Below are positions 1 to 12,253 of a stretch of 64,000 bases of DNA, piece by piece. This stretch comes from Fratercula arctica (taxonomy: Eukaryota > Chordata > Aves > Charadriiformes > Alcidae): the NCBI GenBank assembly GCA_947846985.1, contig CANTUZ010000005.1, positions 51,797,389-51,861,388 of the forward strand. The letters are read 5' to 3'. Position 1 is the first letter of the stretch; every line of letters begins with the position of its first letter. The position numbers were made by a program, and so were the translations under genes. Below the pieces are notes generated by a model. It did no database searches. It had not been told where the DNA came from and was given only the letters and a program-made list of their open reading frames with translations.

Positions 1-309
1 CAAACACTGAATTTAGCTTGGCTGTTAACTTGTCTGGTGAGGGTGAGAGGGCAATTAGGTGGGCAATTAGGCTGGCTGATGAGGAGGTAGGAACAGAAAT
101 CATCTGTAGCCTGGCACATACAGAAGGGAGCTCAGGGAAGAGAAGGTGTATCCAGGGCTTCCCCCCGCCCCCGCAATTTACCCAAGGGTAAGTCAGGAGC
201 TCTGCACTAATAAGAAACTTGAGCTGAGGATTTCCTCTGAGCAGTTTCAGTAAATCGTTGCACATCTCTGATCTTTGTGAAACTCCATCTGTCATGGATC
301 TTTATTTAG

Positions 310-358
310 AATCCTCTTTAGGATCCTCTGTGGGGTTCTTTAAAATCCTCTTTAGGAT
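310..358. repeat. Short 15-bp direct repeat
   Basis: AATCCTCTTTAGGAT occurs exactly at 310-324 and again at 344-358, a 34-bp spacing. It is a small local duplication with no visible function. Confidence 0.7.
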
Positions 359-1167
359 TTTATATGCAACTTAAATTTTTCCCCTCTCAAGTTGTGATTT
401 GATTTCCACAATGGTAGTTCTGCTGTGGAGCATCAGACAGCATTGCTTGAATGCGCATCTTGATTTTACAAGTATTTTTATATCCCCCTTGGTATTTACC
501 GCAGGCTGTAACTTGACTTGCCCAGAAATGGGTAGGTTCACTAATAGCCAGGAAGCCTGGAAAAGGAGAAGATCCAGATCGCCTTACTTAACTCTCAGTC
601 TTTACTAGTTACTTGTCATACTCCTTCTTGGCCAGTTGAATAGACTTCATTATGGATCCTGGCAAAGCTAGAGAGATACGATGACACGAACTGCTCAGCT
701 AGCAGAAATCCCAGCTGGGGATCTGTTGGGAAGGTCAGGTGTTGTCCACCAGTCTTTTGTCTGGGCTGCCCAACAAATGTATCTGTAATCCTTGCTCTGC
801 TGCAGACTCACCCTGTGCTATGCCAGAGCTTCTCAGCCTCTACTGAAGAGTCTCCACAGGGAAGCCAGAACATTGCCTGTGGTTTTTTAGAGCAGTGGCT
901 CTTCACTGCTGCTGCAGCGGGTTTCTGTGTGGTTACACAGTGCTCTGGCAGGCAAGGCTTGGGGATTCACAACTGCTGCGGAATGGCATGGCTGATCAAC
1001 ATTTTCTGCTTCCCTCACCATGATTTATCCAGCTCCATCAGTCTTGCTGCTGACATTAGCACTCTTTTCTCCTGGGCTTTCAAGAAAGTCCAAATGAGAG
1101 ACTTTCACCCTGAGGATTTTAACAATTTCCCCTTTGCCAGAAACATTTTTTAATTCCTGTGTAAAGT

Positions 1168-1185
1168 AAAAAAAAAAAAAAAAAA
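1168..1185 (+). repeat. Poly(A) run, 18 bases
   Basis: Uninterrupted A run. The flanks show no recognisable SINE or retrogene body, so it is recorded only as a homopolymer. Confidence 0.9.
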
Positions 1186-2474
1186 TTACTACTTCTAGTG
1201 GTAATAAAAATAAATCATGGTAGTATGGCCAAAAAGCTCTGTATTGAAATGCCTTTCTTTCAGGGATTTTCCCTGTACAGCAACGTAACCCATGAGTATT
1301 AGACAGGAAGTATTAATCCAAAACCACAAGAAAACACAAGTGGGTAGAAACCAGGAAAATTGTTTGAATTTGGCATCACACTTCCCATTTTAATCTCATG
1401 AAAAGTTCCAGGAATGATCTTGGATTTGCTTCTCCTCAAAACCCATGAGGCTCATGAATAGAATTTGAATGAAAAAAGTGTTCAAAATTTAAAAAGCACT
1501 GCAGAAAATGTTTGTATTTGCATCACAATTTTACTTAAAATGTAATCTAATCTAATTTTTCCCACTTTTTAAATTATTTGAATTTTTTAATGTAATTTCC
1601 TAATACATTACTAGCATGCACTGCTGCTTCTGATATATTACAATACGACATAATATAGTAGCTGAAATGCTTTATTATTTTAATGCAAATTGGTGAAACG
1701 TATAATGTTAATAATTATCAGTAGCTGTTACTTAGAGCTAGTTAAAACTTCATGCTATATTCCCTAGAGTATTTTATCTTATTCTTTCAATTTGTGCTGC
1801 AACGTAACAGATTGACACTTTGTGTAGCATAATTAATTTGAGTGCCAGGGTGAGTCAACAGCAATGATTTGCAGAAAGCAGTGTTAACAATGCTGTAAGA
1901 AATAGTTTAATATTAGTGGTACTTTGTGCTTAGCTCATATTTTCCATCCCTTTATCAGCAGACACTTTACTAAGACAGTTAAATATCCATTTGTCACTTC
2001 TGTTTTCCAGATAGGCAACCGGAGGCTCAGACCAGTGCAATGATTTCTGGGCAGTGTTAATATCTGCGATCTGTGTTCTGCAGGTATTGCTGTATCCTTT
2101 GCACACTGTTGCCTTTTTTACAGGAGTCCAGCTCAAGAAGCAACACAGCACTTATACTCTACCCAGCCAAAATTTCCCCCTGAACTCTCTGGTATTCAGG
2201 AGAAGTTAGTTCACTTCAGAAGGCTCAGCTTATCTCTCCTCTTCCATTGGCTACTTCTGGTCTCTTGAGCAACCCTTAATCTCGCCCATCTCTGAGAGCA
2301 GAGAGCAGACTTGACTCCAGTTTTATGCAGGTTGAAAAGGTGGGATGTAGCAAAGGAGGTGCCTCTGGCGTCACACTTCCTCCCGCATCCAATGCACGCC
2401 AGCAAAGACCTTAGTGGCAAGCGGGGTCTAACCACAGACCAGCATCTCTTAAAGGGCTGTCTGAGATACAGGGC

Positions 2475-2544
2475 TGTCTGTGTTAGAGAGACCATAATCC
2501 ACCTGGGCAAGGAATCTCTCCTGTGTGCATGTACAGCATCTGCC
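2475..2544 (+). repeat. 70-bp direct repeat, copy 1
   Basis: This 70-bp segment recurs at 3978-4047 in the same orientation with three substitutions and no gaps. Similarity stops sharply at both edges. The end (GTACAGCATCTGCC) faintly recalls the tails of old amniote LINE/SINE families, so it may be two copies of one family. The high identity with sharp edges fits a later local duplication better. Confidence 0.85.
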
Positions 2545-3977
2545 TTGGTCTTTGGATCGGGCCTAAACTGAGCAATTTCGTTTGTCTTCGAGTCATTGTA
2601 TTCTTGAGTGAGTGACACCTTCTCTCAGCTATGTCTCAGACCAGGCACTTCAGGTGGGGCACACTGGCCTTGGCCATCTCTCTTGCAGGTGCAACCTGGA
2701 GGAAAGCATCCTTTGCACCAAAAAAAAAGCCATAGAGAATAGCTACTGTGACAGAGGATGGCAAAGGCCCACTTCTCTCCCTGTCCTTGAGAAGACAGGT
2801 AGACTCAGAGGAATGAGGTGAGATGCACAGAGGTCTCTTTGCTTCTTCCTCTCCACTCTCATTCACTCTCAGCTGTGCTGCTATTCCTAGACACAGGGAC
2901 CTAAATCTGAGCCACAGGCATTAACATGGCTTGATATTTTTATAGCAACAAAAAAATGAGTTTCCCTTTAGCCAAAAGTGGCTGGAATCCCAGGTCTGGA
3001 ATTGTGCTGATGGGGTAATGTCTGGAAAAAAAAAAAAAAAAGGAAATCTCCAACGTGGAAACACTAAATGCTATGGCAACAAGAGGAACAACAAACGGGG
3101 CTTAAAGACACAGGCTCAGCATTAATTTAAGCACTGGGAATTAGAGAGAGGGAAATATCAGTAGTTTATAATGCTGTGTTTTATCTGGGATGAGGAGGTG
3201 GGATTCTATGCCCTTAAACGGCAATGTATATGTGCTAGGGGTAGATAGACAGGCAGTGTCCTGCTGCAGGCTGCTGGGTTTCATCAGAATCCCTTCTGGC
3301 CGCTCAGCTGACATTACACGTGGAAACTGAGCTCTTCTCATATTCTCCCTTTTTGCTGAGCCTTCTTTCCAGTTGTGCTGTAAATACAAAGGAGGGAACA
3401 TATCTGTGTAATTTGTTAATCCAGTGATAGGAGTTGTCTGAGCTGCTGTTGCCAAACCATCCGCTCTTGAGTCACAGAGAGATTCCTCCTTTCCCAAAAG
3501 AACAGAGATTTTTCTTCAGTGACGTCTGACTCACTCTGTGCTAATCGACAGCTCCCTATTGAAAATTATGGATATGCTCAGGTTATGCTGGGTTTTGTCA
3601 CAGTTTATCCTGGCCCTAGCGACTACACTTCACAGGTCTCCCTTCAACCCCTAAACTCCTGGCAAACGCATAATTTCCATACGTAAAATTTCTGACTTCT
3701 ATCCAGAGTAATCCAAAGGAATTTTCTTGTTTCTTTTATTTCCTTGTGGATCTGAATCTCAAACCATCATGGCACAGCAGTTTCCAGCAAACATCTGGAG
3801 AGGAGAGACAAGTAAAAAGTAGTCAGAAAGTGCTTGGCAGAAGGCAGGGGCTTTTGAAGTCGAGACATGGGCTTCAGCTCAGTAGATCTGAATTTAATGT
3901 GTTTGTAATTCTGTCACAAACTTCCTTTGAGATCCTTGGCAAGGCATCCCCTTTCACTATGCCTTCAAGATCTGAAG
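2545..3977. other. Intergenic spacer between the two 70-bp repeats
   Basis: No gene seen. A 16-base A run lies at 3026-3041. Around 3,890-3,950 a phrase resembling TTTGAGATCCTTGG hints at an ancient LINE/SINE tail, but it is too degraded to name. Open frames on both strands here have no recognisable protein similarity. Confidence 0.5.
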
Positions 3978-4047
3978 TGTCTGTGTTAGAGAGACCATAA
4001 CCCACGTGGGCAAGGAATCTCTCCTGTGTCCATGTACAGCATCTGCC
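3978..4047 (+). repeat. 70-bp direct repeat, copy 2
   Basis: Partner of 2475-2544: same orientation, same length, three mismatches. The two copies are about 1.5 kb apart (start to start). A 199-aa minus-strand open frame (3874-4473) runs through this copy but resembles nothing I know, and I do not call it a gene. Confidence 0.85.
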
Positions 4048-5913
4048 ATAATAAGGCTTCAAGCTGAACTGAGACCTGGTGAAGTTACTTCCATATAACC
4101 ACCGGGTGAACTTGTTGTGTAAGATACTGACAGGCTGTTCCCTTGCAGCACACCAAGTTGTGAAGTTCAGTGCCTGGATTTCTGGGCTGCTGGAGCTGCT
4201 ACCTCCTAATAATGTGTGCATAATAATTTGGAAGTCATTTTTGTGAAACAGACATATTTCCTTGTAAAAAATGGAGCAATTCTCCACTGTGTGTTTAACT
4301 GTTTTTTTAATATTAAAAAATGACATCACAAGACTCTGCTTCTCAGCCTCCAGTAGAAATGAAATCTGAATCTCAGGCAAGTGACTCCATCTCTTTTTCT
4401 TATTCAGCTGCTCTGAGCATCTCTTTCCCTGGCCAATTTTCTCCTCCTGTAATGCGATATTGCATTTCCCCACTGTCCCTGCCCTTACCTCAAGGCCCTT
4501 GCTGTGAGCCTGTCCTAGGCTGTGAGGAGTCGTATGGAGGAGACATATGGCTTAAACACCTGCTGCTCTGGGTACAGGACAGGCTACTGCAACACAGCGA
4601 GACCACTGTGGGTCACAGCGTGCAGGATGTGAACCGTCCCCTTGCGTGTGCGGTACACGATGTTTCTGTAGCACACTACTCAGTGCACTGACTGCAGCGC
4701 AGCAAAGCAAGGAAAGTCACAGAAAACCTGCCTTCTCTTAGTGATGTTGTTTCTGTGTCCAGGCTGCTCAGGGTTTGGAGAAAACATGTGCCAGTGTGGC
4801 AAGAGGGGACAGAGAGTAGCAGCAGTAGTAGAGGGAGTAGATGAAATTTCATCAGTGTGAATTCCTCCCTCTGAAGAGCAGACTGAGGAAGCAACTCTCA
4901 CCTTCAGTGTGTTTCACGGGGCAGGCTAATCATGGGGGATAGGAACAGGACAATGGTTATTTCTCTCCCACTGATATACCGTTTGATCTTGGACTAGTTC
5001 CTTCATTTCTTGTTGTATAAGTTCCCTTTTTCTATAATGACAGGATAAGAATACCCTCCTTCAGGAAGTCCTTTGATATCCCAGGAGGAAAAACATCATA
5101 TAGAAGTTACAGATTATTAGCTTTATCAGCGCTAGAGCCATCTTCCTCTGGGACAAAGTCTCTCATTTGTACAAAGAACATCATCGTTCAGTAACTCACT
5201 CTGGTATCACACTGAAATATATCTGCTTTCATTGTACAGAAAGAAAAAGAGCTCTGTTCCTTCATTCAAGGACTTGTTAAACTTCTCAATGTGTGTCCTG
5301 GCAAGGCAAGGCCAAGTGGGTCCTAGGGTAAATGAAAATAATGACAAACTTTTCCTTTGGCTTCTGTCTCAGTGGATTTGTGTTCCCTGAGTTTCAGCAA
5401 TTTCCAAGTTAAGAAAAAAAAAAAAAAAGCAGTTTATGTTTTTCATTATTTTATCCAAGTTTCCTTAGAACTGGGGCCAAGTATATTCCAAATGAAGGCA
5501 TCCTTTTTGACCAAACTGCTCTGTTTCAAGTGTGTAACATTCATTTCGTGCAATTTTGTGTGTCAGCTGAGCATATTTCAGGACTAGGGCTCTCGTCTTA
5601 TGCCGAGGACAACATAGTGCCATGCTTTCAGCCTCACTTGCCACCCTATTTTGTACACATGTGAACAGCTTCTGTCTGTATTAAGCATTGGTAGAGTACG
5701 GCTCAAGGTGCAATGGAAACCTCTGTGACACTATTTCCTGATGCAACCCTGATATGTTTTGCATTGAGGTAGAACTCAACATTTTTGAAATAATAGTCAC
5801 TGGGATCAGAGGTTTTATTGTTCAGATTAATGTCTATTGAAGACTGAAAGCTGTGTGCCTCTTGTATCTGGAAAGCTGCCTACAGACCCAGAGCAGGAGA
5901 AACAAGCAAACTC
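4048..5913. other. Intergenic sequence, no gene seen
   Basis: Unique-looking sequence with a 15-base A run at 5414-5428. Several overlapping short frames (4320-4901, both strands) show no domain, and their overlap on opposite strands argues against coding. No repeat is recognised with confidence. Confidence 0.5.
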
Positions 5914-6645
5914 TTAGAATCACATAATCACTTAAGTTTAAAAGACCCTTAAGATCATCAAGTCCAACTGTAAATGTAACACTGACAAAACCACCACTAA
6001 ACAACGTCCCTAAGCACCACGTCTACTTGTCTTTTAAACTCCTCGAAGGATGTTGACTCAGCTACTTCCCTGGGCAGCCTGTTCCTGTGCTTGACAACCC
6101 TTGCAGTCTTCTCTCGTCCTATCACTTGTCACCTGGGAAAAGAGACAGGCACACACCTGGCTACAGCCTCCTTTCAGGTAGTTGTAGAGAGCAATAAGGT
6201 CTCCCTCAGCCTCCTTTTCTCCAGACTAAACAATCCTAGTTCCCTCAGCAGCTCCTCATAAGGCTTGTGCTCTAGACCCTTCACCAGCTTCATTGCCCTT
6301 CTCTGGACCCGCTCCAGCACCTCAATGTCTTTCTTATAGTCAGGGGCCCAAAACCGAACACAGTATTTGAGCTGCGGCCTCACCAGTGCCGAGTACAGAG
6401 GGATGATCACCTCCCTAGTCCTGCTGGCCACACTATTCCTGACACAGGCCAGGATTCTGTTAGACTTCTTGGCCACCTGGGAACACTGCTGGTTCATATT
6501 CAGCTGGCTGTTGACCAATTTCTGTTTATATTTCTGCCTGGCAGCTTTCCAGCTCCTCTTCCCCAAGCCTAGAGCATTGCATGGATTGTTGTGACCCAAG
6601 AGCAGGGCCTGGCGCTTAGTCTTTCTGGCTCTTGTACTGCAGTGA
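5914..6645 (-). mobile_element. CR1 LINE, 5'-truncated, minus strand
   Basis: The minus strand encodes the C-terminal part of a CR1 reverse-transcriptase polyprotein (6174-6599), with the family phrases [40 protein letters not shown] and [12 protein letters not shown]. The 3' end lies at about 5,914-5,960, where the plus strand reads as the reverse complement of the CR1 tail (a GGACTTGATGATCTTAA-like phrase and a degenerate terminal octamer). The copy is 5'-truncated near 6,600-6,650, as is usual for CR1, and lacks the endonuclease and the catalytic ADD block. It is a dead retrotransposon fragment; the 5' boundary is approximate. Confidence 0.92.
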
Positions 6646-9600
6646 GTGGGCTGTTATCGGTGTCATGACTGGTGGTCGTGGACTGTAAGGCCAGCCTGGG
6701 CCATGGCATCCTGGTTAAATTAAGCTGAGCTTATTTTAGTTATATTCAGCTCTTTTCATAGCTTTTGGAGATGATCTCAAGAGAGGAACAAATGGGTTCA
6801 TGTCTCTGCTTTCTTTTTCTAGCTATAAAGAAATCTAAAAGAGTTTTTATTTAACAGATATTTTGAGAGAATTTTTCAGCAGATACTTTGTACATGAAAA
6901 TTTCAAATCTTGTCTCTATTGTTTTTCCTGATAGACTCTCTGAACAGCTTGAGAACTAATAGGATTATGATATCTATGATAAAGGTATAACATGAATAGC
7001 TGAGAGAGGAAATAAATTTTATCTAGGCTGTTTAAAATGTTGTGTTTTAGTAGTACATGTTTAATACACCCGCCCCTACAGACAGCTGGAGGAAAAAAAA
7101 ATATATCAATTTGCTAAAGATTCAGCTCTGTCTGCTCTGTACAGCCAATATCACTGATATCCATGCAGTTTCACAAGAAAAAGCAGTGAAGATGAGCCTT
7201 GACCTTTCTGATGCTTCAAAGTTAAAAACAAGATGAGAATGGAGCCTTTTCAAGAGGGAGAAAAGTCCCACTTTTCAGGCCATTTTTATCTATCTCAAAA
7301 AGGAACAAGAAGAGCATAGGCTCATCTTGCACTTCCTTTTGCCATTTCAAATTTCTGCTTCTCCTTGTAGCTCAGGAAATGTCAGAAAAGACCCGCAGTC
7401 AAGGCAGAAGTTTCTGGCTGGAGAGTCACCAAGTGGCAAGCAGCCCAGCTGTGTGTCTCCCCCTCAGCCTTGAGACGCTGACCTCACAACTGATTCTGGG
7501 CTTGAAACATCACAAAATGTTTAAAGTAGTGAAAAAACCCACAAAACAGCGATTGCTCAAACAACAGGGTTTTCTGGGAGCACTGAAAGTCCTGAACAAA
7601 GGTGTATCATCCAAACAACCATTTCTAGCAATTGCTTTGCTTATCTTGTACAAAATGACACAAAGGGAAAGCTTTGCCAGATGTTACCTTATGGTGTTTT
7701 ACCAAGCGTGGGAAGTACTCAGACCTCTGCTTTACATCCTGCAGAAATAAGTACTGTGGAGAACTAAATCAGGGAATACAAGAAAAGGAGGTTGCCTTCT
7801 GCTCAAAGAAGCAGAATCCTGCAGATCTTATCCACATTTCTGTTACAGAGCGGCACAGAAGACCCAAACACCTCATCCTGGTTCCTTAAGCCAAGCTTTT
7901 CAGCTATTTGCATTTGATTTTTCCAGGTTCCTCCCTTGTCACCCCAAGATCTGTGACTATCAAGAGAGTGGGCACTGACAGCAGTAACAGAAGCCAATGT
8001 GAGTCTGGTCTGGTACTGTTAGAAGAAACAACAGAATTTAAAAGCAAACAACAAAGAAACAAAAAAGTCTGTCTAAGTATTTCATTTTGGACCATGGAAA
8101 CAAATACACTCCTGAGCTTAATCTGTCAGACCATCTGTCTCAGCCCCTCAAGTGAAAAATGAGATACAGTCATCACCTCCTTACTCAGAGCTGTGAGAAA
8201 GCATTCATTAATTGTTATGAGGCACGAGTGTAGGATACTTATTCCAGTATGTTTAGAAGAAAGATATTCAGAGACAACAACCCTAAATCCACTATTGCCA
8301 TAAAGAGGTTAATTACCTTTGTGTCTGCTTTCAGTTAAAATCCAATCAGGAGATTTATGCAGTTATCCCACAGAGATGCTAGTACCAAGCACACTTGTTA
8401 AGGTACAGATTACTATGATGTATGGGGTTAAGTGTAAGGTCATGAACGCAGAGTCACACGTATGGCAGGGGGAGGACGTGCAAGGAAGCATAATGCATGG
8501 GCAAGTGGTCAGAAAAGAATGGAATATAACATTGGGCCCATTGCAGAGATGTTTTAGTCCCCAAGAAAGTAAAGCAACCCATGTTTTAATGAACAATGAT
8601 CAAGCTCCTGCCTGGATAGAATGGATGTAAACTAGTTTCAGGGAGAGGGATCACACCTGCCTGCATCCCCTGGAAGGCTTCAAGAGGAGACCAGGCTTGA
8701 GAGCTGTCATGATCTGCCCAGCCAAGTCCTCCTGCAGGTTAAGGCTGAGGTGAAAGGCATACAGACAGAGAACACCCCTGACAGGTGAGCATGGGCACAG
8801 GCTGCCGTGAACTGCTGGGAGAAAGGCAGAGAGAAAGGGAGGGAGAGCATAAGAGAAAGTCCCTCCCTATTGAATCTCAAATGTCTTTTTCCTTCCATTG
8901 CTTCACCTTTACCTTTTATCAATTTTGTGACAGCATTATCTATTTTAGATCTCATGAATAAATACTTTTATTTGTAACTGATCTTATCCTGACTTGAATT
9001 AAAAGCAATTTCAAGGCAACTGTGTAGTAACAAGGCACTTTTCACTCAAGGCCATGCCAATTTATAAAGTGGGATGCTAGGGACACTTCAGTGGGCTCCC
9101 TTGCTCCCAGTGCCTTCTCCATGCTGTGCCCCGAGAGGATCCATGCAAGGCAGTTCACAGAGAGAGGATATATAGAGGATATAGCATAACTAAATGATAT
9201 GGCTTGGGAAAATTGACAAGTGTCTGGACTCACTCATGCTTGTGTACCTGAAAGCTTGTTGTTTTTTCCAGCTATATCACTTGACCATATTATTGTGCCA
9301 TAGTCACGTGATTTTAATCATGACTTTTCCCTCTATTACACAAGGGTAGTATATTTAGAGATTGAGTTAGGACAGAAAAAGCAAAGGATAAGAAAAAACA
9401 GTGGTTAATCCCTTATGCCAGGCATATAAGGTAATTACACTTCTGGACATACCTGAAAACTGTGTAAGCCTCACAACCGATGGGTCAATTTAAACGAGAT
9501 TATGATCTCGATATGACAGTGCCACCCCTCAGGATAGTGCAACAACTGGCTGGTGAACCTGTTTCAGTCCATCCTCATTCAAGAAAGGATTTAAGGATCC

Positions 9601-10974
9601 ATTCAATTGTAAACATTATCCTTATGAAGATAAGCATCTATTTGAGAGCTTTTTTGACTGTGTATGCTCCACCATAGGATGGGGTTGCCTGTTTCTGGTG
9701 CAGTTCTCCGTAACAGTCAGCCACCAGGTCATGACTGGGCCTCCCTATAAGGTGCCCTCTCTTCCCAGTTGTCCGAGGGCAACATCTGTAGAGATGCTGG
9801 GTTACCCTCTTCAGCAGGCTGCCACTGTGCCCAAAGTGTCCTTATGGAAGTGTCACTGTGGCATCTTTGCTGCTGCCATCCTGTGGGGTGCAGGAATAGG
9901 AGCATCTCTTCCTGGCATGTCTGCCTGGAGGGTGTTTGGGATAATATTGTAACTCCCATGGCAGGGAAATTAAACACTCTGGATGTAAAATCTTGCAGAA
10001 TACAATCATTCACTTAAATAAAAGCAAAAGTACAAAAAAGTAGTGGACAAAGTACCAAAAAATGCCTGTTTCTTAGTTTTCTCTGACAGGCATTTGACTT
10101 CAACAACAAATGGAAACTACTTTGCTCTTCAGTCAGGGTGTTTCTCTCTTATTCTCTTCTTCCTTGCTACAGAATAGCTTGCTTTCACACACATTAAGAC
10201 CTTCTGCTGTGAAAACATTTCTTTGATCCTCTCACCTGCTAAAGTTTCCTGTCCTTTGTGAATTCCTTAATTTTATACAGCCCATCACCAATATCTGGTC
10301 CTTTTGCTTTGATGTTAGGCATCTTCCATTTTCCACTTCCCCTTTCTCTCTTGCAGAGAAGTTGGAGGAGCTAATGAACACCTGTAACCAGCCCAGCCTC
10401 CCAAAGTGTTTCCCTTAGACAAGCTATCAGTCAGATTTTGTGACTGACACCTTCCCTTTCTGGCAGGCACTTGTTGAGATGCCAACAGGCTCACTTTCCA
10501 TGGCAGAGTAGTTCTGCAAACCAAGGTTCGTGCTTGGGACTAAAGCACCTGCTTCAAAGCAGGGTTTCTGCCTTGAGTAAAGGTACTTGCAGAATGTGCT
10601 GTGAAGTTTGCTGTTACACTGAACCAGTACCTATTTCGTTCTGTGTTTCATAAATTAAAAGTTATTTTATGCAACAGGTAAAACGGGTAAATCTAAGTCA
10701 ATTTGCAATGCTAAAAAGATCTCTCCAATAGTGTGTGCCCAAGGCTGCACCCCGACCAATTAAGTGTCAGGCAACTAATACTCAGAACATCCATGTGTCA
10801 GTTTCTGAAGAGTCAAAAGAGAGTACAGAAAAGGTAAATGCCTTTCATGGGAAACCCACTATCCAGAGATTAATCTTCCAAGTATATTCCTTTTTCCAGG
10901 GAACTACAAAGAATAACAGAAACAAAGGTGCAATCGGCAGAACTTTGGTTACTTTGACCATGGATTGATATACA
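6646..10974. other. Intergenic sequence between CR1 copies
   Basis: No host gene seen. Open frames at 7379-7750, 8319-8630 and 9698-10017 lack recognisable domains. The stretch 8,396-9,032 has some LTR-like character (TGTTA and TAACA ends, an AATAAA near its right end), but the flanks do not form a target-site duplication, so it is not called. The rest looks like ordinary single-copy sequence. Confidence 0.5.
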
Positions 10975-11168
10975 GGACACCAGGCATGCTGGCAACAGAT
11001 GGGGAAAGCCTAACCAAAAGGGGAAGAAGGATTGTGGGACAGGAGTTAGCAGGACTCATTGAAAGGGCTTTAAACTAGGTTTGAAGGGGGACGGGGATGT
11101 AACCAGAGTGACTAAGAGGTGCCTGGGAGCAGCATGCCAGTGCTGGTGGTAAAAGCGCTAGCAAGGTC

Positions 11169-12110
11169 TTGCAGCCTGTTGTTGCAGTGGAGGTGGGAGA
11201 AGATGATCCATGTGCTAGCAAAGACATGAGGAGTAGTGACAGGTTGGCAACTACAGAAATGTCTGAGTGCGGGCAGGTGGGAATAAGGGCTTGTCCCCCC
11301 AATATAGTGACAAGGCAATTAGCCCAGCTGAAGTGCATCTACATGAATGCACACAGCATGGTCAACAAACAGGAAGAGTTGGAGGCCATTGTACAGCAGG
11401 GAAACTATGACATAGTCGCCATCACAGAAACGTGGTGGGAAGACACGCGCAACTGGAGTGCGGTGATTGACGGCTACCAACTCTTCAGAAGGGATAGGCA
11501 AGGAAGGAGAGGTGGTGGGGTGGCCCTCTATGTCAGGGGCAGTTTTGAATGCCAAGAACTTAACAATGTGCATCATGACATTGTTGAGTATTTATGGATA
11601 AGAATCAAGGGGAAGGCCAATAAGCCAGACATTGTGGTGGGAGTTTGTTATAGACCCCCCAACCAGGATGTAGAGGCTGATGAAATATTCTATAAGCAGC
11701 TGGCAGAGGTCTCACGATCGCTCGCCCTTGTTCTTGGGGGGGACTTCAACTTCCCAGATGTCTCCTGGAAATATAACACAGCAGAGAGGGAACAGTCCCG
11801 GAGGTTCCTGGATTGTGTGGAAGACAACTTCCTAACACAGCTGGTGAAGGAGCCAACTAGGGAAAGTGCCCTACTGGACCTGCTGCTTGTTAGCAGAGAA
11901 GGTCTTGTAGGGGACGTAAAGATTGAAGGTTGTCTTGGGCAGAGTGACCATGAGATGATAGAATTTTTGATTCTTGGTGAAGCAAGGCGGGGAGCCAGCA
12001 GAACTGCCATCTTAGATTTCCAAAGGGCAAACTTTGGCCTGCTTAGGAGCATGGTCGAGAGTGTCCCTTGGGGGACAGTCGTGAAGGGCAAAGGTGCCCA
12101 GGAAGGCTAG
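11169..12110 (+). pseudogene. CR1 ORF2 endonuclease segment (broken)
   Basis: This open frame encodes the apurinic-like endonuclease domain (EEP superfamily), which in an active CR1 nicks the target DNA to prime reverse transcription. Recognisable blocks are NAHSMVNK (about residues 60-67), ITETWW (85-90, the metal-binding Glu), GVCYRPP (158-164), GGDFNFPDVSW (190-200) and QSDHEMIEF (258-266, the catalytic Asp-His). The frame closes at a TAG where the CR1 family normally has a Trp codon, and the same frame then continues with CR1-like sequence (SYFKEEL). It is therefore a nonsense-mutated segment of a longer ORF2. The first 50 or so residues are not well conserved and may precede the true domain. 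Confidence 0.9.
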
Positions 12111-12253
12111 TCTTACTTCAAGGAGGAACTCTTAAAAGCTCAGGAGAAGGCCATCCCCAAGTCACAAAAACCAAGCAGACAGGGAAGAAGACCAGGCTGG
12201 CTAAATAGAGCGCTTTGGCTGGACCTCAGGAAAAAAAAGAAAGTTTATGATCT

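Larger units (their letters stand above)
1..2474. other. Intergenic sequence, no gene seen
   Basis: No supportable gene. Open frames here (for example 815-1153 plus) are short, have no recognisable domain and no convincing splice context. Small structures seen are a near-tandem duplication of GGCAATTAGG around 50-70, a 15-bp direct repeat at 310-324 and 344-358, and an 18-base A run at 1168-1185. The stretch from about 1,480 to 1,920 is strongly AT-rich. Confidence 0.6.

Noticed and set aside
3874..4473. 199-codon minus-strand open frame
   Set aside because: No recognisable domain, composition typical of non-coding DNA, overlaps one copy of the 70-bp repeat and a plus-strand frame, and shows no splice or promoter context.
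8396..9032. LTR-like stretch (TGTTA...TAACA ends, AATAAA near the right end)
   Set aside because: The flanking bases (ACACT and AGGCA) do not form a target-site duplication, and the interior matches no LTR I recognise.
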